Source: an uncultured Faecalibacterium sp. (GTDB lineage Bacteria > Bacillota > Clostridia > Oscillospirales > Ruminococcaceae). From it: DNA of 64,000 nucleotides. The DNA is taken from positions 1-64,000 of the forward strand of contig CAKSTO010000002.1 in the NCBI GenBank assembly GCA_934501115.1. The letters are read 5' to 3'. Within the stretch, counting starts at the first letter, position 1. Every line of letters starts with the position of its first letter. Of this stretch, positions 1 through 7,166 are shown in pieces. The translations under genes were made by a program, and so were the position numbers. The notes beneath the pieces are model-generated. The model made no database searches and was not told where the DNA came from. It worked only from the letters and a program-made list of their open reading frames with translations.

Positions 1-60
1 GACAAGGGCGTCGCCAAGTGGCGCGTCATCCGCGGCTACCGGGCAGTGACCGAACCATGA
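1..60 (+). CDS. C-terminal tail of an unidentified protein
   Basis: The first 20 codons of the window are open and end in TGA at 58-60, giving a tail that ends VIRGYRAVTEP. The start lies outside the window and the tail is too short to assign. A strong hairpin follows at 91-124, as expected after a real gene, and an integrase remnant comes next, so it may be cargo of the same former mobile element. Confidence 0.45.
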   Translation, partial: DKGVAKWRVIRGYRAVTEP

Positions 61-90
61 CCGTGCAGGTAAAATAGCCCCACAGCACAA

Positions 91-131
91 GGCCCCGCAG
101 ACTTTAAAAAAGGTCTGCGGGGCCGCTGTTT
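91..131 (+). terminator. Hairpin, probable terminator
   Basis: A perfect 12-bp stem (91-102 with 113-124) has a loop of T and A and is followed by the weakly T-rich GCTGTTTGTTT. It would end transcription of the gene whose tail opens the window. Confidence 0.6.
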
Positions 132-369
132 GTTTATGCGTGGCGTGCAGGGAAAGTTTGAGAAGGCGTACAGCAAACCTGTTCCGCGCATTACACCTCA
201 TGTGCTGCGACACACCTTCTGCACCAATGTTCAGCAGGCCGGGCTGGATGTAAAAAGCCTGCAATACCTGATGGGACACTCCAATGCCAGTGTGACGTTG
301 GATGTCTACACGCACAGCAGCTTTGAATCGGTTGAAAGAGCCTTTGAACAGATCGCCGGCAACCTGTGA
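130..369 (+). pseudogene. Truncated tyrosine recombinase (integrase) C-terminus
   Basis: About 79 codons are left (TTG at 130 or ATG at 136), where an element-encoded integrase normally has about 400. The remnant keeps the distal catalytic box: HVLRHTF supplies the H-x-x-R-H motif, MGHSNASVTLDVYTH the second His and the Tyr nucleophile. The arm-binding domain, core-binding domain and first catalytic Arg are missing. It starts just after a terminator hairpin and has no evident promoter or ribosome site, so it is probably not expressed. The sequence resembles integrases of Tn916/Tn1549-like conjugative elements. It most likely marks one end of a decayed or partly deleted element. Confidence 0.75.
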
Positions 370-393
370 TTTTCGACGCATGAAGCGGAATTG

Positions 394-455
394 CTTACGC
401 CGAAACTTACGCCAATCACCCGGTAAGTGGCGTAGATTTGCGTAGAAAAGCGTGG
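394..455 (+). repeat. Cluster of short TTACGC/GCGTAA-type repeats beside the integrase remnant
   Basis: CTTACGCC occurs twice in direct orientation (394-401 and 406-413). The complementary motif GGCGTA/GCGTAG then occurs at 429-434 and 440-445, with a degenerate copy near 449-455. TTACGCCA (407-414) can pair with TGGCGTA (428-434). Such closely spaced repeats 3' of an integrase resemble recombinase arm-binding sites at an element end. The rest of 370-620 shows no gene. Confidence 0.35.
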
Positions 456-620
456 ATCGTGCAAAAACGGAGAATCTGGAAAAATCGGCTTGTGGCCTTG
501 ATAATTCTACAAAAGTCTACGTTTCCCGATATTCGTGATTCGGCTCCAAAAGTATGGTTTGGAAGGGCGGCATGTACTAAGCCGTACCCGCAGTCTCCGG
601 AATCAATTGATCCGTTCATG

Positions 621-664
621 AAGGCGGAGCTTCCCGTTTTTGAGAGGCTCTGCCTTCTTTTTTT
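621..664 (+). terminator. Rho-independent terminator
   Basis: AAGGCGGAGC at 621 pairs, with G-U wobbles, with GGCTCTGCCTT ending at 656, followed by a run of seven T. It isolates the integrase scar from the penicillin-binding protein gene downstream. Confidence 0.7.
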
Positions 665-719
665 GAATAGTATCCGCAGAACATGCCCACCCTAATCATA
701 GGGCAAAGGGGGCGGAGAA

Positions 720-2312
720 ATGTCCGGCAGACGGGTGCTTGCGCTGTATGCGATGATCCTGCTTGGATTTGCGGTTGTTTTGTGCCGGCTGTATCTGCTG
801 GCGCAGAACGGCGTCTATGCTTCACGCACCGAAGCGCAGAGCACGGTCACGCTTGATCTGCCAGCCCGGCGGGGCAATTTTTATGATCACAACGGTCTGC
901 TGCTCACCGGGCTGGAACCGCGTTGGATGGTCTTGTGCTTTCCCGGAGAAAACAACTATGCCCGGCTGTACTCCTATGCCGATGCAGCGGGGCAGGCACT
1001 TTTGTACCGGAACCGGAACCGTGCCGCGCCGTTCCTGCTGGAGCTCACGCAAGCGCCCGGCGGGCAGAACCTTCGGTACGGCACGGTGCAGCGCTATGCC
1101 ACGGTGCCGTTGTGTCAGCATCTGATCGGATCCATTGACAGCGAAGGCTGCGGCACCGCAGGTCTGGAAAAGGCGCTGGATGCCGTGCTGGCGGGCACCG
1201 GAGCACACGATGTGCTGAAATGTGCTGTTACGGCACAGGGAAGGCTGCGTGCCGGAGAGAGCGTAGAACTCATCCGGCGCGACAGCGGCGCTGCCGGGGT
1301 GCAGCTGACGATCTGCCGCCCGATCCAGCGTGCGGCGGAAGCAGTGGCGGCGGATACGATGTCCAGCGGATGCATTCTGGTACTGGATACGGAGACGGCA
1401 GCCGTCCGCGCCTGCGTCAGCGTGCCGGGGTATGACCCGCAAGATCCTGCGGCAAGCCTTGATGCCCCGGACAGCCCGTTTTTGAACCGCACGCTGGAAA
1501 GCTACGCCGTCGGTTCTGTGTTCAAACCGGTTCTGGCAGCGGCCGCGCTGGAACAAGGCATCCTGCCGGAGTACGAGTGCACAGGCGCGGTGACTGTGGA
1601 CGGCCGGATCTTTCGCTGTGCAGGCGGGGTGCCCCATGGGACAGTCGATCTGACGGGTGCGCTGGAAAAGAGCTGCAATGGCTATTTTATCCGGCTGGGA
1701 CAGCAGCTTGGGGCAGAGACTTTGCTGCACACAGCGCGGCAGTTTGGCTTCGGGCAGGAAACTCCGGTCGCAGGCACACTGCGCGCAGACCCGGGGCAGC
1801 TGCCTGCCGGTGCCGAGCTGGAGCAGAGCGGCCAGCTGGCCAATTTCAGCTTTGGACAGGGGAGCCTGCTGGCGTCGCCGGTGCAGGCGGCTGCCATGAT
1901 GAACACCATTGCGTGCGGCGGGGTGTACCGCACACCCAGCTTTGTAGAGTGCACGCTGGACGAAACCGACGGTACCCCGCTGGAGATCCTGGCGCATCCG
2001 CAGGCGCGGCGGGTGATGACCGGCCAAAATGCCGCTGCACTGCGAGGCATGCTGGAACGGGTGGTAGCCGAAGGCACCGGGCAGGATGCTGCCGACCTCA
2101 CAGGCGGTGCGGGCGGCAAAACGGGGACGGCGCAGACCGGGCAGTTCGCTCCAGATGGAGAGGAACGGAAGAACCTGTGGTTTGCAGGTTTTTATCCGGC
2201 CGGAAATCCGCGCTGGACGGTGGTCGTGCTGCAGGACGGTCAGACCGAAACGGACTGCTCCAGCGCCGCGATCTTTGCACAGCTGTGCACGGCGCTGCAG
2301 TTTTTGACATGA
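720..2312 (+). CDS. Penicillin-binding protein (transpeptidase, class B-like)
   Basis: A 530-residue membrane-anchored D,D-transpeptidase that cross-links peptidoglycan outside the membrane. The N-terminus has one membrane segment (about residues 5-28) and then RRGNFYDHNG, the conserved dimerisation-domain motif (RGxIxDRNG type) of class B enzymes. The catalytic triad of motifs is intact: SVFK with nucleophile Ser266 and Lys269, SCN at 318-320, and KTGTA at 467-471. There is no glycosyltransferase domain. A GGGGGCGGAG ribosome site precedes the ATG. It is shorter than usual PBP2 or SpoVD proteins (about 600-700) and has no PASTA repeats, so it may be a specialised or sporulation paralogue. 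Exact subfamily is not resolved. Confidence 0.88.
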   Translation: MSGRRVLALYAMILLGFAVVLCRLYLLAQNGVYASRTEAQSTVTLDLPARRGNFYDHNGLLLTGLEPRWMVLCFPGENNYARLYSYADAAGQALLYRNRNRAAPFLLELTQAPGGQNLRYGTVQRYATVPLCQHLIGSIDSEGCGTAGLEKALDAVLAGTGAHDVLKCAVTAQGRLRAGESVELIRRDSGAAGVQLTICRPIQRAAEAVAADTMSSGCILVLDTETAAVRACVSVPGYDPQDPAASLDAPDSPFLNRTLESYAVGSVFKPVLAAAALEQGILPEYECTGAVTVDGRIFRCAGGVPHGTVDLTGALEKSCNGYFIRLGQQLGAETLLHTARQFGFGQETPVAGTLRADPGQLPAGAELEQSGQLANFSFGQGSLLASPVQAAAMMNTIACGGVYRTPSFVECTLDETDGTPLEILAHPQARRVMTGQNAAALRGMLERVVAEGTGQDAADLTGGAGGKTGTAQTGQFAPDGEERKNLWFAGFYPAGNPRWTVVVLQDGQTETDCSSAAIFAQLCTALQFLT

Positions 2313-2328
2313 AAAGCGCGGATTCTGC

Positions 2329-2357
2329 TTGCTTTTTGGCGATTGTTATGCTACTAT
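2329..2357 (+). promoter_or_regulatory. Sigma-A promoter for secG
   Basis: TTGCTT (2329-2334), a 17-base spacer and TACTAT (2352-2357), ending 55 bases before the secG start and just after the penicillin-binding protein gene. Confidence 0.6.
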
Positions 2358-2412
2358 ATAGTTGTATTTTTGCGTAGTTTTTATTGATTTTAATAAAGGA
2401 GCGTTTCAATCC

Positions 2413-2664
2413 ATGTCTGTTATCGAAATTGTTGGCGGTGCGATCCTGCTGGTCGCTTCGCTCGTCATCGTTTTCCTCACTCTCATGCAGCACACCCATG
2501 GTCAGGGGCTTTCCGGTGCCATCAATGGCAGCACTGGCGGCGCAAACAATGCTCGTCTGACCCCGGCAGATCAGATGCTGGCGAAAGTGACCCGCATTGC
2601 AGGCATTGTCTTCTTCGTGGTCGCGATTCTGGCATGCCTGTTCGCTGGCCGTCTGGCAGGCTGA
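2413..2664 (+). CDS. secG: Preprotein translocase subunit SecG
   Basis: An 83-residue protein with two membrane segments (about 4-24 and 58-78) separated by a polar, Gly/Asn-rich loop containing QGLSG, the standard SecG layout. SecG is the small subunit of the SecYEG channel and helps SecA-driven export. The ATG at 2413 was chosen over an in-frame TTG at 2362 because AAAGGA lies at the right distance before it and the upstream codons overlap the promoter. secG followed by rnr is a common Firmicutes order, but smpB, which often follows, is not here. Confidence 0.9.
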   Translation: MSVIEIVGGAILLVASLVIVFLTLMQHTHGQGLSGAINGSTGGANNARLTPADQMLAKVTRIAGIVFFVVAILACLFAGRLAG

Positions 2665-2674
2665 CAAGGCTTAC

Positions 2675-2707
2675 ACAGCCCCGTGCAAAGAACGGGGCTG
2701 TTTTTTC
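2675..2707 (+). terminator. Terminator after secG
   Basis: ACAGCCCCGT (2675-2684) pairs with ACGGGGCTGT (2692-2701), followed by T-rich sequence. It may allow read-through to rnr, for which no clear separate promoter is seen. Confidence 0.85.
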
Positions 2708-2808
2708 TGTGTTCTGATAGGAGCAGGGTGGGGCAGTGTGCCCACAACTGGCAGGGCTGCAGCGCGCAGGATGCTGCGGCCAAGGAAGAGTAAGGAGAAA
2801 ATTGTATT

Positions 2809-4929
2809 ATGGCAATGCGCGACAAAATTGAGCACGCGATCCAGAATCAGCCGTGCACGGTGAAAGACCTCAAGTCAAAATTTGGCGGTGACCGCAGTGC
2901 AGACCGAAAAGTGATGGAAGCGGTAGACCAGCTGGTGCACGACGCTGTCATCTGCCAGCGTCAGGGCGTATTTTTTACGGTGCGTTCCGGCCGTGCGGAC
3001 AAAGCGCTGCTGTGCAAGGTGGTCAAGCTGGGCAAGAACTTTGCGTTTGTTATGCTGGAGGACGGCACAAGCGATATCTTCATCCCGGGTCGCTTCACCC
3101 GTGGCGCGATGCCCGGTGATATGGTTCTGGTGGAAAAGTTTGAGCATCCCCGTGTGGAGGGCAGCGACGAAGGCGAGATCCTTGCGGTTCTGGAAGAAAA
3201 GAACGATCTTGTCGGCACGGTGCGCCGCATCGAAGGCCGCCTGAAGTTTGTGCCGGATGACTGCCCGGCCATTTCCATGCAGATGATGCGCGACTGCGAG
3301 GGCGGCGCAAAGGACGGCGATAAGGTCGCGGTAGAGATCCTGCTGCGCGGCAATCGTCAGGAAGACCACCGTGTGGGCGTGGCCATGCGCTTTGGCAGCT
3401 CGGATGAGGCCAAGCGCTGTGCCAAGGCGCTGCTCTATGCGCAGGACATCCGCAGCCGCTTCCCGGATAAAGTCCGCGAGGAGGCCAAAAAGCTGGAAAA
3501 TGCCGAGATCACCGAGAAGGATACCGAGGGCCGGATGGATCTGCGTGCCCTGCCGATCTTCACCATCGACAGCGCCGAGACCAAGGATATCGACGATGCC
3601 ATCAGCTTGACCAAGACCCCGGACGGCGGTTTTGAGCTGGGCGTCCATATTGCGGATGTGTCCAACTATGTCAAACCCGGCACCGAGCTGGACAATGAGG
3701 CGTTCAGCCGCGCTACCAGTGTCTACTATGCCGATCAGGTCGTTCCCATGCTGCCCAAACAGCTTTCCAATGGCATCTGCAGCCTGAACGAGGGCATGCT
3801 GCGTCTGGCATTCTCCTGCCTGATGCGTCTTGACAAGGACGGCAATCTGACGGACTACCGCTTTGTCAAGTCGGTCATCCGCAGCCGCGTCAAGGGCGTT
3901 TACGCCGAGATCAACGCTCTGCTGGCAGGCAGTGCCGATGACGAGCTGAAGGGCAAGTACCACGAGGTGCTCGGCCAGCTGCCCGCTATGAAGGAGCTGT
4001 ACGGCCACCGTGCCCGCCTGCGCAAGGAGCGCGGCTGCATGGACATCGAGAGCGGTGAAGTGAAGCTGATCCTCGACGAGGACGGCCACTGCATCGACGT
4101 GAAGAAGCGTACCTCCGGCGAGAGCGAGGCTATGATCGAGGAGTTCATGCTGCTGGCCAACCAGTGTGCGGCGCACTTTGCCCGTGTAAAGCAGATCCCC
4201 TTTGTGTACCGTGTGCACGAGGAGCCCAACGCCGAAAAGCTGGAGCGCCTGCACACCCTGCTGCAGGCCTGCGGCATCAACGATCATTTCGCCAAGGATG
4301 TTCCCACACCCAAGGAGCTGAGCGCCATTCTGGAGGGTGTGCGCGGCACGCCGTATGAGCAGATCATCAACACCGGGATGCTGCGCTGTATGTCCAAGGC
4401 AGTCTATGAGGAAAAACCCAAGGGTCACTATGGTCTGGTGCTGAAGGACTACGCCCATTTCACCAGCCCCATCCGCCGTTACCCGGATCTTGCCATCCAC
4501 CGCATCATGACCGCTCAGCTCAAAGGCACCGACAAGGAGACCATGGTGCTGCGCTACAGCGACTTTGCCGAAAAGGCCAGCAAGCAGTCCAGCGAGCGTG
4601 AGATCATCGCCATGCAGATCGAGCGCAAGGCAGAGGACTGCTACAAGGCCGAGTACGCCCGCCGCCATCTGGGCGAGTGCTACGAAGGCCGCATTTCCGG
4701 CGTGACCCAGCGCGGGCTGTTCATCGAACTGGAAAACGGCGTGGAGGGCTTTGTGCCCGCTTCCAGCCTGACCCCCTCCGGCACGATGCTTACCGAAGGC
4801 ATCCGCCTGTCTGACCCGGTCTCCGGCAAAAACTGGAGCCTTGGCGACACCATGATGATCACCATCGTGCGCGCAGACGTCAATCTGGGCAAGATCGACT
4901 TTGAAGTCGCCCCTGCAAACGCAAAATAA
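2809..4929 (+). CDS. rnr: Ribonuclease R
   Basis: A 706-residue 3'-5' exoribonuclease that degrades structured RNA. The order is an N-terminal winged-helix-like region (about 1-60), cold-shock domains, the RNB catalytic domain (about 250-570) and a C-terminal S1 domain (about 620-700, GECYEGRISGVTQRGLF). The RNB signature TIDSAETKDIDDAI has Asp254, Asp260, Asp262 and Asp263, which bind the catalytic metals. Length fits the family. TAAGGAG sits 11 bases before the ATG. It lies downstream of secG in the same direction. Confidence 0.95.
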   Translation: MAMRDKIEHAIQNQPCTVKDLKSKFGGDRSADRKVMEAVDQLVHDAVICQRQGVFFTVRSGRADKALLCKVVKLGKNFAFVMLEDGTSDIFIPGRFTRGAMPGDMVLVEKFEHPRVEGSDEGEILAVLEEKNDLVGTVRRIEGRLKFVPDDCPAISMQMMRDCEGGAKDGDKVAVEILLRGNRQEDHRVGVAMRFGSSDEAKRCAKALLYAQDIRSRFPDKVREEAKKLENAEITEKDTEGRMDLRALPIFTIDSAETKDIDDAISLTKTPDGGFELGVHIADVSNYVKPGTELDNEAFSRATSVYYADQVVPMLPKQLSNGICSLNEGMLRLAFSCLMRLDKDGNLTDYRFVKSVIRSRVKGVYAEINALLAGSADDELKGKYHEVLGQLPAMKELYGHRARLRKERGCMDIESGEVKLILDEDGHCIDVKKRTSGESEAMIEEFMLLANQCAAHFARVKQIPFVYRVHEEPNAEKLERLHTLLQACGINDHFAKDVPTPKELSAILEGVRGTPYEQIINTGMLRCMSKAVYEEKPKGHYGLVLKDYAHFTSPIRRYPDLAIHRIMTAQLKGTDKETMVLRYSDFAEKASKQSSEREIIAMQIERKAEDCYKAEYARRHLGECYEGRISGVTQRGLFIELENGVEGFVPASSLTPSGTMLTEGIRLSDPVSGKNWSLGDTMMITIVRADVNLGKIDFEVAPANAK

Positions 4930-4942
4930 GCTGTTTTATCCC

Positions 4943-4982
4943 GAAGGAGGAAGAACCGACCCGGTTCTTTCTCCTTCTTTTT
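4943..4982 (+). terminator. Terminator after rnr
   Basis: A 15-bp stem with one mismatch (4943-4957 with 4963-4977) is followed by a run of T. Confidence 0.85.
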
Positions 4983-5020
4983 GTCACATTTTAGACGTAT
5001 TTCCAGCAAAACAATGTGAT

Positions 5021-5037
5021 TGTATAAAGTTTATACA
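5021..5037. promoter_or_regulatory. Palindromic operator candidate upstream of oleate hydratase
   Basis: TGTATAAA-G-TTTATACA is a perfect inverted repeat with 8-base arms, ending 18 bases before the predicted -35 box of the ohyA promoter. The form and position fit a dimeric repressor such as a TetR- or MarR-family fatty-acid sensor, but no regulator gene is adjacent. Confidence 0.5.
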
Positions 5038-5055
5038 CGGATGGAAATTTGTTTG

Positions 5056-5084
5056 TTGTTTGCTGTGGAGGTACAGGGTATACT
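5056..5084 (+). promoter_or_regulatory. Sigma-A promoter for oleate hydratase
   Basis: TTGTTT (5056-5061), a 17-base spacer and TATACT (5079-5084), ending about 58 bases before the gene. Confidence 0.65.
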
Positions 5085-5142
5085 GTTGCCATGAGGACGG
5101 CACAAGGATGCCGAAAGAAGAAAAAACAGGGAGGCTTTTTCT

Positions 5143-6915
5143 ATGTACTATTCCAGTGGCAACTACGAGGCTTTTGCAACCCCTAAAAAGCCGGAGGGCG
5201 TGGATCATAAATCCGCTTATATCATCGGCTCCGGTCTGGCAGCACTGACCGCTGCCTGCTATCTGGTACGTGACGGCCAGATGAAAGGCGAGCATGTGCA
5301 TGTGTTCGAGAAGGATCCCATTCCCGGCGGTGCCTGCGACGGCTACAAGTACGACATCGGCTATGTGATGCGCGGCGGCCGTGAGATGGATAACCACTTT
5401 GAGGTCATGTGGGATATGCTGCGCTCCATCCCGTCTCTGGAGACCGAGGGAGCCAGCGTGCTGGATGAATATTACTGGCTGAACAAGGAAGACCCCAACT
5501 ACTCCCTCTGCCGTGCTACCGTGGATCGCGGTCAGGATGCCCACACCGACGGCAAGTTCGGCCTGTCTGATAAGGGCGCCATGGAGATCATGAAGCTGTT
5601 CTTTACCCCGGATGAACAGCTGCAGGATAAAAAGATCACCGACTTCTTTGACGATGAGGTGCTCAACTCCAACTTCTGGCTGTACTGGCGCACCATGTTT
5701 GCCTTTGAAAACTGGCACAGTGCGCTGGAAATGAAGCTCTACCTCAAGCGTTATATCCATCATATCGGCGGTCTGCCGGATTTTACCGCATTGCGCTTTA
5801 CCCGCTACAACCAGTATGAGTCCATCATCCTGCCCATGGTCACCTACCTGAAAGACCACGGCGTGCAGTTCCACTATGAGACCAAGGTCGTGGATGTGAA
5901 GTTTGACATTCAGGGCAGGAAAAAGCAGGCAAGCTCTGTGGTCGTAGAGCACGCAGGCGAGACCAGCACCATCGATCTGACGGAGGACGACCTGCTGTTC
6001 ATCACCAACGGCGGCTGTGTGGAAAGCTGCACCGTGGGTGCACAAAACAAGGCTGCAGGCTTTGATCCCGCCATCAAGCCGGGCAACGGCTGGGATCTGT
6101 GGAAAAAGATCGCCGCGCAGGATCCTTCCTTCGGACACCCGGAAAAGTTCTGCTCTGAGCCGGAGCTGAGCAACTGGGAAAGCGCTACGATCACCACGCT
6201 GGACGATAAGATCCCGCAGTATATCCAGAAGATCTGCAAGCGTGACCCCTTCAGCGGCCACACCGTTACCGGCGGCATCGTCACCGTCAAGGACTCCAGC
6301 TGGCTGCTCAGCTGGACGCTGAACCGCCAGCAGCAGTTCCGCGATCAGCCCAAGAACCAGCTGTGCGTCTGGGTCTACGGCCTGTTCAGCGATAAACCCG
6401 GTGATTACGTCAAGAAGCCCATGCGTGACTGCACCGGCCGCGAGATTTGCATGGAGTGGCTGTACCACATCGGCGTGCCGGAAGACCAGATCGCTGAGCT
6501 GGCAGAGCACAGTGCCAACACCGTGCCGGTGATGATGCCCTATATCGATGCCTTCTTCATGCCCCGTGCCATGGGTGACCGCCCCGATATCGTACCGGAA
6601 GGCGCTGTCAATTTTGCCTTCCTCGGTCAGTTTGCCGAGACCAGGCGCGATACCATCTTCACCACCGAGTATTCCATGCGCACCGGCATGGAGGCAGTTT
6701 ACACCTTGCTGAATATCGACCGCGGTGTGCCTGAGGTCTGGGGCAGCACCTACGATGTGCGCGCTCTGATCGATGCGACCGTCAAGCTGCGCGACGGCAA
6801 GAAGATCACCGACATGGATCTGCCGCTGATCCCGCGCCTTGCCCTGAAGGAAGCTCTGAAAAAGATCGAGGGAACCGATCTGGAAAAGTTTTTGAAGGAA
6901 TACAACGCCATCTGA
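5143..6915 (+). CDS. ohyA: Oleate hydratase (MCRA family)
   Basis: A 590-residue FAD-dependent enzyme that adds water to the cis-9 double bond of oleate and related unsaturated fatty acids to give 10-hydroxy acids. In gut bacteria this is viewed as detoxification of free fatty acids. The FAD-binding GSGLAALTAA is at about residues 29-38, with FEKDPIPGGACDGY just after. RGGREM holds Glu81, which matches the catalytic Glu known in other oleate hydratases. Full length, no signal peptide. A GGGAGG site precedes the ATG. It is a single-gene unit with its own promoter, upstream palindrome and terminator, which suggests induction by its substrate. Confidence 0.95.
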   Translation: MYYSSGNYEAFATPKKPEGVDHKSAYIIGSGLAALTAACYLVRDGQMKGEHVHVFEKDPIPGGACDGYKYDIGYVMRGGREMDNHFEVMWDMLRSIPSLETEGASVLDEYYWLNKEDPNYSLCRATVDRGQDAHTDGKFGLSDKGAMEIMKLFFTPDEQLQDKKITDFFDDEVLNSNFWLYWRTMFAFENWHSALEMKLYLKRYIHHIGGLPDFTALRFTRYNQYESIILPMVTYLKDHGVQFHYETKVVDVKFDIQGRKKQASSVVVEHAGETSTIDLTEDDLLFITNGGCVESCTVGAQNKAAGFDPAIKPGNGWDLWKKIAAQDPSFGHPEKFCSEPELSNWESATITTLDDKIPQYIQKICKRDPFSGHTVTGGIVTVKDSSWLLSWTLNRQQQFRDQPKNQLCVWVYGLFSDKPGDYVKKPMRDCTGREICMEWLYHIGVPEDQIAELAEHSANTVPVMMPYIDAFFMPRAMGDRPDIVPEGAVNFAFLGQFAETRRDTIFTTEYSMRTGMEAVYTLLNIDRGVPEVWGSTYDVRALIDATVKLRDGKKITDMDLPLIPRLALKEALKKIEGTDLEKFLKEYNAI

Positions 6916-6952
6916 AAATGCGTTCTCCGGCTCTGAAAAGAGTTCCCCCATA

Positions 6953-7004
6953 AAACTGTGCCCCTGTATGCCGAGACGGCTGCAGGGGCACAGTTTGTTT
7001 CTTT
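6953..7004 (+). terminator. Terminator after oleate hydratase
   Basis: A perfect 14-bp stem (6953-6966 with 6983-6996) is followed by GTTTCTTT. Confidence 0.9.
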
Positions 7005-7166
7005 GAAAAACATAGAACTTGCACAAAATTTTCGATAAATTGACGGATACTATAAACAAATCGCGTGTACTCGTCTTGCTCTGAAGCAGCTTCTGTGATA
7101 TGCTTAACGTAACAGATACCGGGCGGAACTGTGTGCCCGGCAAAAACAAGAGGAGGTCGTTTTTCC

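Noticed and set aside
2875..4668. A 597-codon minus-strand frame opposite rnr
   Set aside because: Shadow of RNase R; low-complexity Leu/Ala/His composition and no start signals.
4984..7149. A 721-codon open frame on the minus strand opposite oleate hydratase
   Set aside because: It is the antisense shadow of a well-identified gene in GC-rich codon usage, has no ribosome site and no recognisable domain.
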